Below, one piece after another: positions 31,342 through 41,553 of a DNA stretch of 64,000 nucleotides. Numbering within the stretch: position 1 is the stretch's first letter; each line of letters begins with the position of its first letter. The DNA lies in the NCBI RefSeq assembly GCF_031954525.1, contig NZ_CP134867.1, positions 2,480,001 through 2,544,000 on the forward strand, read 5' to 3'. The DNA is from Dyella sp. BiH032 (GTDB lineage Bacteria > Pseudomonadota > Gammaproteobacteria > Xanthomonadales > Rhodanobacteraceae). Made by a program: the position numbers and the translations under genes. The notes under the pieces were generated by a model, which did no database searches, was not told where the DNA came from, and worked only from the letters and a program-made list of their open reading frames with translations.

Positions 31342-31350
31342 GTGATCCTC

Positions 31351-31380
31351 AGCGCCGGCCACATGGCCGGCGCTTCGTTT
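31351..31380 (+). terminator. Terminator after guaB
   Basis: AGCGCCGGCC (31351-31360) and GGCCGGCGCT (31365-31374) make a perfect ten-base stem with an ACAT loop, followed by TCGTTT. It starts nine bases past the guaB stop. Confidence 0.75.
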
Positions 31381-31383
31381 CCA

Positions 31384-31421
31384 GCCGCCGGCGCCGGGTG
31401 TCCGTTGCCGGCGGCGCTTTT
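31384..31421 (+). terminator. Second hairpin in the guaB-guaA gap
   Basis: GCCGCCGGC (31384-31392) pairs with GCCGGCGGC (31407-31415) around a 14-base loop and is followed by GCTTTTC. Two successive terminator-like structures before guaA suggest that guaA is either separately transcribed or controlled by read-through. Confidence 0.6.
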
Positions 31422-31469
31422 CGAAGACAGGCGCGGGCAGGGCCGCCTGCCGCGCATCGGAGCCGGACC

Positions 31470-33056
<1,587 letters not shown>

Positions 33057-33232
33057 ATTGAGGCCTGCGAGGTAACAGTCGACGCCCGGATGTTGACCTC
33101 GTACATGCTGGACGCGTTGAACGTTCCATCCGCCCGGAACGGAGTCGCCAGGCCTTTGCGACTCTCGCCCCCAATATTCGCAGGGCACGAGGGGGCGGAG
33201 CGGCGGTACAGCGTCACCTCCATGGCGGAACC

Positions 33233-34129
33233 TCAGCCAGGCCCATCACTGGCGGCGGCAAGCAGCGGCACGATCAGGTCGCTGATCGGCGTAGGGATAC
33301 CGTGCAATCGACCACGTCGCCGCACCACTCCGTTGCGGCTATCCCATTCCAGCGGACGGCCGGCCTGTCGGTCGGCGAGTATCGACGTGCCGAGGTCCGG
33401 CGGATAACTCTGGAACGCATCGACGATCTCTTGCGGGACTTCGTCGCCCAGCGTCGCCCCCTCTGCCCGGGCAACCTGAAGGCATTCCTGCAAATAGGCC
33501 AGCGCCAGCCCGGCGATGTCGGCGCGTGAATACATGCCGGAGCGCCGACCCGCGAGAACCATCAAACCGGCGGCCGCGTTCTGCAAAAGCTTGCGCCACG
33601 CGACGGAGGCGAAATCGGCCGCCACGTCGACCGAACACCGTGTGCCGCTCAACGCCGCAAGGACCACGCTGGTTTCTGGTGAGTCCGGCAAGGTAAGTCG
33701 CGCCTTGCCCCGTAGCCAGACCGAGGTGTCGGATTCGCGTTGGGCAGGAAACCATACCACCGAGGGTAGGACCGGGCTGTCGGGCACATAAGGCGTGAAG
33801 AGCGACTTCTGTTCCACCCCGTTTTGCAGCACGCAGACCACCGTTCCTTTACCGCATAAGGCGGAAAGCCATGGTGCTGCCGCGTCTATCTGCGTGGATT
33901 TCACCGCGACAAAGACCAGGTCGAACGTGCTTTCGACTTCAGCAGGATGGGTATGTACAGGTCCCGGCACCGCGATGCGGCCGCCGTCGAAGCGCAGTTC
34001 CAGATGCTCGTGCGCTGAGCGGCCGAAAAGCGTCGGTGTGCGTCCGGCCTCATGCAGGGCTGCCGCCACCGTCGTGCCGATCGCGCCCGGCCCAACGATG
34101 GCGATCCTTGGATTTTCTGACATCGTCAT
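33233..34129 (-). CDS. 2-dehydropantoate 2-reductase family oxidoreductase
   Basis: A 298-aa NADPH-dependent reductase of the ketopantoate reductase fold. The nucleotide loop is VGPGAIGTTVA at the N-terminus. The family Lys is in WRKLLQNAAAG, and TSILADRQAGRPLEWD corresponds to the usual SSMxQDxxxGRxTE-D signature. Isolated copies like this, away from panB and panC, often act on other 2-oxo acids, so I do not assign panE. Start ATG at 34129 or 34123. It is the first gene of the accessory block after guaA. Confidence 0.82.
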   Translation of the reverse strand: MTMSENPRIAIVGPGAIGTTVAAALHEAGRTPTLFGRSAHEHLELRFDGGRIAVPGPVHTHPAEVESTFDLVFVAVKSTQIDAAAPWLSALCGKGTVVCVLQNGVEQKSLFTPYVPDSPVLPSVVWFPAQRESDTSVWLRGKARLTLPDSPETSVVLAALSGTRCSVDVAADFASVAWRKLLQNAAAGLMVLAGRRSGMYSRADIAGLALAYLQECLQVARAEGATLGDEVPQEIVDAFQSYPPDLGTSILADRQAGRPLEWDSRNGVVRRRGRLHGIPTPISDLIVPLLAAASDGPG

Positions 34130-34321
34130 TATCGTCCCGTCAAAATTATCTGTGCCGCGTCGGTAGCAGCAATCAAGTGACATGCCGATGATCCGCATGT
34201 CGCTAGCCTCTACTTCAGCACATCGGCGACCAAGGCGCGGGCGACACAGATTGAGAAGCAATCGGGAGATTGGAAGCACCGTTCTGAAGGCCCAGCGCTT
34301 TGCACGCATGGCCTCGTACGT

Positions 34322-35440
34322 TCACTGTTCCGCGCTGAGAAAATCGATGAGGCTGAAGGGCGCACGCTCACCCAGGCAAAGGTCCAGGACCCGGTGCGCC
34401 CCCGCGGCAGCGACCTCGCTGCGCGAGAACATCGCCGCCTCATAGGTAGCTAGTGCATGCTCGATGTCTCCAGGCCGTGCGGCTATGGCCTCGCCAAGCT
34501 CGGCCCCGTCGAGCATCGCCAGGTTTGCGCCGTCGCCGGCCGGCGGCGACAGATGTGCGGCGTCGCCGAGCAGCGTCACGCCTGGCGTACGAGCCCATCG
34601 GTGACCCACTGGCAGCGCGTTGACCGTTCGCAGGACCAGCCCCGTGTCGCTACCGGTGATCAACGTGGTGAGCGCCGATGTCCACCCGTCGAACTCGGAG
34701 GCTATCCGGGTTTTCGCAGTCGCGGTGTCGTTGAAGTCGATGTCCGCAAACCACGCCGCCGGTCGCATCAGTTGAACGTAGGTGTGCAGCACGCCATCCG
34801 GCTCGCGGTGCGCGCTAATTCCTTTGCCCGGTTCGAGCGCGAACATCCCGCCGGCCCCAACTGCCGCGGCCGTGGCGGGGAACCGCCGATCCACGTCATG
34901 CAGGTAGGTCTCGACGAAGGACACGCCGACATAGGCGGGCTCCGCGTCCGACACCAGCGGGCGCACCTTCGACCAGGCGCCATCGGCGCCGACCAGCCAT
35001 TGGGTCTCGACCGTCGAGCCATCCGTGAAAGTCAGCTCGTGACGACCGCCGCCCAGCGGCCTGACGCCGGCTAGCTTCCGCCCCCACCGGATCGTCCCCG
35101 CAGGCAGGGAGTCGATGAGGACTCGCCGCAGGTCGCCCCGGAGCACCTCGGGACGCCTGCCGTCCCCGGGTTGGTCGAGCAGCACATGGCCGTGTCGGTC
35201 GAGCGCGCGCATCGCGTCGCCACCGTCGTGAACGATGGCGCGGAATGCATCCGTCAGGCCGGCGGCAGCGAGCGCGCGCTGACCGTCGTGTTCGTGAACG
35301 TCGAGCTGGCCGCCTTGACTGCGAGCGTGCGCGGAGGGCTCGGCTTCATAAATCGTGGCAGCGATGCCGTGGACATGCAGCACGCGGGTGAGGGTCAGGC
35401 CGCCCAGGCCTGCACCAACAATGGTGACGGAAGTGGTCAT
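34322..35440 (-). CDS. FAD-dependent monooxygenase, Tet(X)-like
   Basis: A 372-aa class A flavoprotein monooxygenase. The FAD loop is GAGLGGLTL at residues 9-17, and the second FAD motif is LLGDAAHLSPPAGDGAN near residue 290. Both match the tetracycline-inactivating Tet(X) and related rifampicin-type hydroxylases. A TetR gene faces it across an 82-base spacer with two palindromic operators, the usual layout of an inducible detoxification gene. Whether tetracycline is a substrate cannot be concluded; many environmental relatives hydroxylate other aromatics. Confidence 0.82.
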   Translation of the reverse strand: MTTSVTIVGAGLGGLTLTRVLHVHGIAATIYEAEPSAHARSQGGQLDVHEHDGQRALAAAGLTDAFRAIVHDGGDAMRALDRHGHVLLDQPGDGRRPEVLRGDLRRVLIDSLPAGTIRWGRKLAGVRPLGGGRHELTFTDGSTVETQWLVGADGAWSKVRPLVSDAEPAYVGVSFVETYLHDVDRRFPATAAAVGAGGMFALEPGKGISAHREPDGVLHTYVQLMRPAAWFADIDFNDTATAKTRIASEFDGWTSALTTLITGSDTGLVLRTVNALPVGHRWARTPGVTLLGDAAHLSPPAGDGANLAMLDGAELGEAIAARPGDIEHALATYEAAMFSRSEVAAAGAHRVLDLCLGERAPFSLIDFLSAEQ

Positions 35441-35459
35441 GGCGAGGCCTCGGGACGAT

Positions 35460-35474
35460 TGGAACGACGTTCCA
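35460..35474. promoter_or_regulatory. TetR operator O1
   Basis: TGGAACGACGTTCCA, six-base arms TGGAAC/GTTCCA around a three-base centre. It lies 20 bases upstream of the monooxygenase start, where it can cover the leftward promoter. It is the partner of an almost identical site 29 bases away. Confidence 0.75.
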
Positions 35475-35488
35475 TGTATAGCAAGGAT

Positions 35489-35503
35489 TGGAACGGTGTT
35501 CCA
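35489..35503. promoter_or_regulatory. TetR operator O2
   Basis: TGGAACGGTGTTCCA, the same arms as the first operator with a different central triplet, 20 bases before the TetR ATG. Occupation of both sites would shut off both divergent genes, giving autoregulation. Confidence 0.75.
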
Positions 35504-35522
35504 TATATGTCATGGTGGGTGC

Positions 35523-36200
35523 ATGCCTAAACGAGCCCATCAGACAGCGCGGCGCACGGACGCCCTTTCCAAGGCGCGGATTGTCGAGGCAGCGATCGAG
35601 ATTCTCGATGCGCGCGGGGAGACCGCTCTGACCTTCCGGGCGCTGGCGACACATCTGGCGACGGGCAGCGGGGCCATCTACTGGCATGTCGCCGACAGGA
35701 ACCGCCTGCTTGCCGCCGCGACGGGCGACGTCCTCGCCCGCGCCATGGCGAAAGTGGCCAAGGAAGAGGAGCCAAAGGCCGAGATCCGCGCGATCGCGCT
35801 CGCGGTATTCGATGCGATTGACGCTCACCCCTGGATTGGCGCCCATCTTTCCCGCGAACCATGGCATGCCGCTGTTGGAGAGATCTTCGAACGCATCGGG
35901 GGATGGCTCCAGCCGCTTGGTGTTCCCGCGGATGCACAATTCGACTGCGCCTCAGCGCTGACCAACTACATCCTCGGCGTGGCCGGCCAGAACGCGGCCA
36001 ATGCCCGCACGGTTCCGGGCGCAACGGATCGCAAGGCGTGGCTGGAGGGCGTAGCCACGGGCTGGATTCGGGACGATCCCGAATCGCACCCATTTCTTCG
36101 GCGAGTGGCGGCGCAGCTGAGCGAGCATGACGATCGCCAACAATTCGTTGCCGGCGTCGACTTCATCCTGGCGGGCGCCTGCGTCAAGCGAAACACCTAG
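35523..36200 (+). CDS. TetR-family regulator of the monooxygenase
   Basis: A 225-aa repressor with an N-terminal helix-turn-helix (ALTFRALATHLATGSGAIYWHV, about residues 38-59) and a TetR-class C-terminal ligand domain. It is divergent from the Tet(X)-like gene and next to two palindromes, so it most likely represses that gene and itself until a small aromatic or antibiotic ligand binds. The ATG at 35523 opens with basic residues typical of the class. Its 3' end overlaps the end of the next, convergent TetR gene by four bases. Confidence 0.85.
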   Translation: MPKRAHQTARRTDALSKARIVEAAIEILDARGETALTFRALATHLATGSGAIYWHVADRNRLLAAATGDVLARAMAKVAKEEEPKAEIRAIALAVFDAIDAHPWIGAHLSREPWHAAVGEIFERIGGWLQPLGVPADAQFDCASALTNYILGVAGQNAANARTVPGATDRKAWLEGVATGWIRDDPESHPFLRRVAAQLSEHDDRQQFVAGVDFILAGACVKRNT

Positions 36201-36790
36201 GCCGTGCGGCGCGGCCCGGGTAGTGAGCACTGCTGGGCACTGACTTTCGCCAGCGTTTTGAATATAGCCGACGTGCGCTCCAGGCGGGCGATCGTTCGCG
36301 CGCCTTCGAGGGCCGCTACCAATGCGGATGCGGTAGAAGATGCGCGTGCGGGAGTGAAGCCACACCCCCTGAAATGCGCCGCAATGACTGCGGTCGAATC
36401 GACGAATCCGCGCGCGACCCGCTGGGTCAGCTCGGCGTCGAGTGCGGGTAGCTCATTCGCCAGATTTTGCATCAGGCATCCGTATTGGAAATCGGAAGCG
36501 ATCATCTCGGCGGCGAATGTTTTGAAAATCTGGCGGACAAATTTCAGGGCATCGCCTGTCGTATTCGCAGAGATATCCTGCAAAACCGCAATCCTATTCG
36601 CGACGTATTGGTCGATCGCTTCTTCCGCGAGCTGTGTCTTGCCGCGTGGGAAGTGAAAGTAAAACGATCCTTTGGGTGCACCGCTTTCTTCAATGATCTG
36701 GCTCAATCCAGTCGCAGTGTAGCCCTGGATGCGAAACAGCCGTTGGGCGGTGGCAATGGCGTTAGCGCGGGCGTTGGTCTTGCGTGGCAT
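36197..36790 (-). CDS. TetR/AcrR-family regulator (LmrA/YxaF-like)
   Basis: A 197-aa repressor. The recognition-helix region SGAPKGSFYFHFPRGKTQLA is diagnostic of the LmrA/YxaF branch. It is divergent from the alpha/beta hydrolase gene, and a 20-base palindrome lies 46 bases before its start. The likely role is ligand-responsive repression of that hydrolase and of itself. It is not closely related to the convergent TetR. Confidence 0.85.
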   Translation of the reverse strand: MPRKTNARANAIATAQRLFRIQGYTATGLSQIIEESGAPKGSFYFHFPRGKTQLAEEAIDQYVANRIAVLQDISANTTGDALKFVRQIFKTFAAEMIASDFQYGCLMQNLANELPALDAELTQRVARGFVDSTAVIAAHFRGCGFTPARASSTASALVAALEGARTIARLERTSAIFKTLAKVSAQQCSLPGPRRTA

Positions 36791-36836
36791 GCAGCCAACA
36801 TAACACGTTTGCTTGTATCGCTATGGCGATCGACAT

Positions 36837-36856
36837 ACTATGGCGAATGCCATAGT
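36837..36856. promoter_or_regulatory. Operator palindrome between TetR and hydrolase
   Basis: ACTATGGCGAATGCCATAGT has perfect eight-base arms around GAAT. An additional direct copy of the left half (CTATGGCGA) is at 36821-36829, 17 bases earlier. It sits in the divergent promoter region and is the obvious binding site for the LmrA-type regulator. Confidence 0.7.
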
Positions 36857-36973
36857 TTGAGGCGGAGCCTGAGCCAGTCCGCCAATTTCACGCCATCGAT
36901 GTCCCGACAGCCGTCGTGGCGGCGGCCAGCCTGGCCTCGACCGGCGCGCGCGAACCCGCGGGGAGGATCTGAC

Positions 36974-38149
36974 TTGAAAGCATCCACATATGGCGAAGGG
37001 ACGCTCCCCAAGGGAGTGCGTTCGCGCATGATCTACGGGGTCAATGGCCTCGATGTTCATGTTCTCGAGGCCGGTTACGAAAGCGCCGGCCGGCCGCTCG
37101 CACTGCTCCTGCACGGCTTTCCGGATCTGGCTTACGGCTGGCGTCACCTCATCCCGATGCTGGCTGACGCCGGGTACCACGTCGTGGCGCCCGACCAGCG
37201 GGGCTTTGGCCGCACCACCGGTTGGGTGAATCGCTATGACACCCCGCTCGCGCCGTTCGGCCTCTTGAACATGACGCGTGATGCCCTCGCGCTGGTCTCG
37301 GCATTGGGATATCGGCGAACGGCCATGCTCGTCGGGCACGACCTTGGCTCGCCCGTGGCGGCGTATTGCGCGCTCGCCCGGCCTGACGTCTTTCCTTCGT
37401 TGGTGCTGATGAGCGCACCGTTTCCCGGGCCGCCGGCGTTTCCGTTCGACACCGCGCAAAGCGAGGCGCCGGCGGCTCAAGCGAACAATGACAATCAAAC
37501 GTTGGCAGCCGCGCTGGCGGCGCTCGATCCGCCGAGAGAGCACTATCAGCAATACCTGAGCGCGCGGCAGGCGAACGATGACATGTGGCATCCGCCTCAA
37601 GGCCTGCACGCGTTTCTTCGTGCGTTTTTCTACGTCAAGAGCGCCGATTGGCCGGGAAACAAGCCACATCCGTTGCAGGGGCGAACCGCCACACATCTTG
37701 CACAGATGCCCACTTATTACGTGATGGATCTCGGCAAAACGATGCCCGAGACCGTCGCTCCGTTCCGACCTTCCGATGCGGACGTCTTGTCCTGCCAATG
37801 GCTCACCGAGGCCGAGCTTACGGTGTATACGCAGGAGTATGAGCGCACCGGGTTTCAAGGCGCCTTGCAGGCGTATCGGGTCTTTTCCGATCCTGAGCTA
37901 AATGCTGAGTTGCGTCTGTTTTCGGGCCGGACGATCGATGTCCCATCGCTCTTCATCGGCGGGAAAAGCGATTGGGGTACCTATTCGGCGCCAGGCGCGC
38001 TCGATCTCATGACGACGAGGGCGACAACCAGGATGGGCGCCATCGAGCTGATCGACGGCGCCGGTCACTGGATCCAGCAGGAGCAGCCGGTTCGGTTGAG
38101 CCAGCTGCTGCTCGCTTTCGCCAGGGAGGCGGGCGGAGCGCACCCGTGA
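36974..38149 (+). CDS. Alpha/beta hydrolase, epoxide-hydrolase type
   Basis: A 391-aa enzyme of the alpha/beta fold. The oxyanion motif HGFPD is near residue 50. The nucleophile elbow is GHDLGS, so the nucleophile is Asp, as in epoxide hydrolases and haloalkane dehalogenases and unlike Ser esterases. The catalytic His is in DGAGHWIQQEQP. I take a TTG start at 36974 because GGGAGG precedes it at eight bases; the first in-frame ATG after it (37028) would also keep the fold. It is probably controlled by the adjacent TetR and forms a xenobiotic-inducible unit. Confidence 0.82.
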   Translation: MKASTYGEGTLPKGVRSRMIYGVNGLDVHVLEAGYESAGRPLALLLHGFPDLAYGWRHLIPMLADAGYHVVAPDQRGFGRTTGWVNRYDTPLAPFGLLNMTRDALALVSALGYRRTAMLVGHDLGSPVAAYCALARPDVFPSLVLMSAPFPGPPAFPFDTAQSEAPAAQANNDNQTLAAALAALDPPREHYQQYLSARQANDDMWHPPQGLHAFLRAFFYVKSADWPGNKPHPLQGRTATHLAQMPTYYVMDLGKTMPETVAPFRPSDADVLSCQWLTEAELTVYTQEYERTGFQGALQAYRVFSDPELNAELRLFSGRTIDVPSLFIGGKSDWGTYSAPGALDLMTTRATTRMGAIELIDGAGHWIQQEQPVRLSQLLLAFAREAGGAHP

Positions 38150-38297
38150 TTTGGAAACTTGGCGGCCGTCCTTGTATGCCGAAGTCATGCCGGCGTATGC
38201 GAAGCGGAGCTGCATAGGTATTCGAAGATCGCTCCGCAGTGCCACGTCCAGGCCACCGTGCGACAATCCCTGCGAAGAGCTCCGCGTATCCCACTGA

Positions 38298-38789
<492 letters not shown>

Positions 38790-38793
38790 GCGC

Positions 38794-39705
38794 TCAGTGG
38801 CGCCAGTGGTGCCCCAGCTTCCACAGATGATCCAGCGACTTCTCCGCTTTCCCGGCGGCATCCGCCGCAGTGTGCTTCGTCCAGCGGCGTAGCGCTTTCA
38901 GCTGGGGGTGATCCTTGGCCTCAGGCAGCAGCTCCTTGCACAGGGCGCGGGCGGTTAGGCGGTCATGGGCTTCGCCCAGGTGGGTCTGCACTTCGGCCAG
39001 GCGGTCCAGCCAGGCTTGGGTGGCGTCGCGCGGGAACAGGGGCTGGAACAGTTCTAGCGTGTAGCGAAGTTTTTTGGTCGCCGTGCGGGCGCGGTGCAGG
39101 CGTTCGCGGTTGTCGTGCATGCGGGCGGCGCGTTTTCGCAGTTGCCGCACGCGGCTGTCGATCAGGTGGCCGGCGGCCGCGCGCAGCTCGTCGTCGGTCA
39201 CGCCGCGATGCACGTCGACCCAGGCATGGAAAGTGTGCGTGGGCATGGTCAGCCGGGTCTTCTTCAGGCCCTCGACCGTATCGCGATGAAGCTGTACGCG
39301 CTTGGCGTTCAGTGCGTGCAGCAAGGCCTGGTCGATCCGGTCGCCATGCTCGCCGCAGTTGACGAAGGCGGGCAGGGTCTCGTCCATCAGGATGTCGAGG
39401 TCACGGGCGCCGCCGGTAGCGTTGCGGAACTGCTTGAGCTGGTCGAGCAGGCCGCCCGGCTGTTCGCCGGGCAGGGCGGACGCCACGTGGTCCAAGGTGG
39501 CAGTGAGGCGGCGCAGGTTCACCCGCCAGGCATGCAGTGCCTTGGGCTCGTATCGGCGAAGCAGGGTGGCGCGGGCCTTGGTGGCCTTGGCGAGATAGCC
39601 GTCGTAGGTATCGCAGAGCGCAACCATGGCCGAGGCAGGGGGCCGGGGCACCTTGGCGGAAGGAATCCGTTGGGGCTGCTGGCCTGGATGGGGCATCGCA
39701 CTCAT
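38794..39705 (-). CDS. CHAD domain protein
   Basis: A 303-aa helical CHAD protein. Conserved basic and histidine residues recur through the sequence (HAWRVNLRRL near 58, RATKKLRYTLE near 212), forming the positively charged surface that binds polyphosphate in characterised members. The family often localises to polyphosphate granules. An FNR/Anr-type box lies 74 bases upstream of the ATG, with a TAGAAA at the -10 position, so oxygen-dependent expression is plausible. No CYTH domain is attached. Confidence 0.85.
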   Translation of the reverse strand: MSAMPHPGQQPQRIPSAKVPRPPASAMVALCDTYDGYLAKATKARATLLRRYEPKALHAWRVNLRRLTATLDHVASALPGEQPGGLLDQLKQFRNATGGARDLDILMDETLPAFVNCGEHGDRIDQALLHALNAKRVQLHRDTVEGLKKTRLTMPTHTFHAWVDVHRGVTDDELRAAAGHLIDSRVRQLRKRAARMHDNRERLHRARTATKKLRYTLELFQPLFPRDATQAWLDRLAEVQTHLGEAHDRLTARALCKELLPEAKDHPQLKALRRWTKHTAADAAGKAEKSLDHLWKLGHHWRH

Positions 39706-39778
39706 GGCTCGACTCGACCGCTGGAGGAAAGGCGCGGGTGGTACCCGCCATTTCTAACCGAGGCGCGGGGCGCGCCTC

Positions 39779-39792
39779 TTGACGCTGGTCAA
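39779..39792. promoter_or_regulatory. FNR/Anr-type box upstream of the CHAD gene
   Basis: TTGACGCTGGTCAA, a perfect inverted repeat of TTGAC and GTCAA around four bases; it differs from the TTGAT-N4-ATCAA consensus only at the two inner positions. Centred at 39785.5. On the minus strand TAGAAA at 39756-39751 would give a start near 39744, so the box would be at -41.5. Confidence 0.6.
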
Positions 39793-39844
39793 TCATGAAC
39801 GAGCCGGACGCGGCCATGGCCGTGCCGGGAATCCCTACTCTGCT

Positions 39845-39882
39845 ACAAAAGCGGGCAGCGCGCGAGCCGCTAGGGCCCGCTT
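39845..39882 (-). terminator. Terminator of the sirtuin gene
   Basis: Read leftward, AAGCGGGC (39882-39875) pairs with GCCCGCTT (39856-39849) and runs into TTTTGTAG. It begins six bases after the sirtuin stop codon. Confidence 0.7.
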
Positions 39883-39887
39883 GGACG

Positions 39888-40742
39888 TCAGGCAAGGAAG
39901 GCCAGGGCGGTGCCGACCGGCCGTTCCACCTTCAGGCTGAACAAGGCGTCCGCCCGGGTGCGCCCCATATTGACCGCCGCGATGGGCTTGCCGGCCTTGG
40001 CGGCGGCGTTCACGAAACGGAACCCCGAAAACACCATCAGCGAAGACCCGGCCACCAGCACGGCGTCCGCCGCACCCAGCCCCGCCATGGCGGCCTGCAC
40101 CCGCTCGCGCGGCACGCCTTCGCCGAAGAACACCACGTCCGGCTTCAGCAGGCCGCCGCAGACGGGGCAGTCCGGCACCTGGAAGCGCGAGAAATCGTGG
40201 CCTTCCAGATCCGCATCGCCGTCCGGCGCGTCGCCGGCGTCCAGCGCTGCCCACTCGGGGTTGCGCGTCTCCAGGGCGACCTGGAACTCCACACGCGGCA
40301 GCAGATGGCCGTTGGCCATGCAGCGCACGCGGTCCAGCCGACCGTGCAGATCGATCACCTTGCGGCTGCCGGCGGCCTGGTGCAGCCCGTCCACGTTCTG
40401 GGTGAGCAGTGTCTCCACGCCGCCGGCCGCTTCCAGCCGGGCCAGCGCCAGGTGCGCAGCATTGGGATGCGCCCGGGAGAAGCGCCGCCAGCCGACCAGG
40501 CTGCGCGCCCAGTAGCGCTGGCGTGTGCGCTCGTCGCCCATGAAGGCCTGGTACGTCACCGGTTGCGGCCGCTTCCAGTCGCCCTGGTTGTCGCGGTAGT
40601 CGGGAATGCCCGAGTCGGTGCTGACGCCCGCGCCGGTCAGCACGAACAGCCGCGGATGCGCGTCCACGAACCGGCGCAGCCGCTCGCGATCCTCGGCCAG
40701 GCCTCGGTCGGCGTCGCGGTCGGGCAAGGCATCGGCATTCAT
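39888..40742 (-). CDS. Sir2-family NAD-dependent deacetylase, class II
   Basis: A 284-aa sirtuin. NAD-binding motifs GAGVSTDSGIPDYR (about 37-50) and TQNVDGLHQ, and the catalytic His133 in DLHGR, are intact. The sequence resembles SIRT4-type class II proteins (NPEWAALDAGDAPDGD, LKPDVVFFGE). The zinc-binding module is atypical: the second pair is C192-x2-C195, but in the first pair only Cys141 is present and the expected second Cys is Asn144. The protein may bind zinc with another ligand or not at all. It is 10 bases downstream of the HAD gene and is probably co-transcribed with it. Confidence 0.88.
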   Translation of the reverse strand: MNADALPDRDADRGLAEDRERLRRFVDAHPRLFVLTGAGVSTDSGIPDYRDNQGDWKRPQPVTYQAFMGDERTRQRYWARSLVGWRRFSRAHPNAAHLALARLEAAGGVETLLTQNVDGLHQAAGSRKVIDLHGRLDRVRCMANGHLLPRVEFQVALETRNPEWAALDAGDAPDGDADLEGHDFSRFQVPDCPVCGGLLKPDVVFFGEGVPRERVQAAMAGLGAADAVLVAGSSLMVFSGFRFVNAAAKAGKPIAAVNMGRTRADALFSLKVERPVGTALAFLA

Positions 40743-40752
40743 CGCTGCACCC

Positions 40753-41469
40753 TCACGCCGCCGCGCGCAGACCCAGCTCGGCCAGCGCAGCAGGAATGCC
40801 GCTGGCATCCTTCACCTGCGCCACGCGCGGGGAAGCGGCGGCGAAGTCGGTGTCGGTCTCGTGCGCCCAGGTCACGTGGTAGGGCATATAGATGCCCCAG
40901 CCGCCGAGTTGCACCACGGGCGCGATGTCCGAGCGCAGCGAATTGCCCACCATGGCGAAGCGCTCGGCGCCTACGCCGAACTGCTCCAACAGACGGCCAT
41001 ACGAGCGCTCGTCCTTCTCGGAGACGATCTCGATGCGATGGAACAGGTCGGCCAGGCCGCAGGCGGCGACTTTCTGTTCCTGGTGAAAGAGGTCGCCCTT
41101 GGTGATCAGCACGATGCGATGGGTGGCCGCCACCGCTTCCACGGCGTCGCGGATGCCGTCCAGCAGTTTCACCGGGTGGCTGAGCACGCTCTTGCCGATG
41201 CCGATGATGCGGTGCAGGTCGGCCGCGCTGATGCGCGAACCGGTGACTTCGATCGCCGCCTCCAGCAGCGAGAGCGTCATGCCCTTGGCGCCGTAGCCGA
41301 ACAGCTTGATGTTGCGCCGTTCCACCGCCAGCAGGCGATCGTGCAAGCGCAGGTTGGCGAGGTCCACATAGCGGCCCACGATCTGCTCGAATTCGGCATG
41401 GGCCTCCTGGTAATAGCCCTCGCTGTGCCAGAGGGTGTCATCGCCGTCGAAACCGACCCATTCGATCAC
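40753..41469 (-). CDS. HAD-family hydrolase
   Basis: A 238-aa haloacid-dehalogenase-like phosphatase. Motif I DGDDTLWHSE is at the N-terminus (nucleophile Asp8, acid Asp10), motif II LITKG near 119, and motif III/IV MVGNSLRSDIAP near 174. The substrate is unknown, probably a small phosphorylated metabolite. The start is a GTG at 41469; no ATG lies close to motif I. The ribosome site is weak. A long inverted repeat lies in the upstream gap. Confidence 0.85.
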   Translation of the reverse strand: MIEWVGFDGDDTLWHSEGYYQEAHAEFEQIVGRYVDLANLRLHDRLLAVERRNIKLFGYGAKGMTLSLLEAAIEVTGSRISAADLHRIIGIGKSVLSHPVKLLDGIRDAVEAVAATHRIVLITKGDLFHQEQKVAACGLADLFHRIEIVSEKDERSYGRLLEQFGVGAERFAMVGNSLRSDIAPVVQLGGWGIYMPYHVTWAHETDTDFAAASPRVAQVKDASGIPAALAELGLRAAA

Positions 41470-41553
41470 GGTACGTCGCTCGTGCTGCTGTGGAGAACGC
41501 AGAACGATAGCGCGTCCCAGCGCGCCGGGCGAGTAGCGTCCCGCACCGGCGGG

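Noticed and set aside
33123..33140. GTTCC...GGAAC inverted repeat after guaA, similar in letters to the TetR operators
   Set aside because: The half-sites are in the opposite relative orientation to TGGAAC-N3-GTTCCA and spaced eight bases apart, so the same regulator is unlikely to bind.
33166..33197. CGCCCCC/GGGGGCG pairing downstream of guaA as a terminator
   Set aside because: Loop of 18 bases and no T-run; not convincing.
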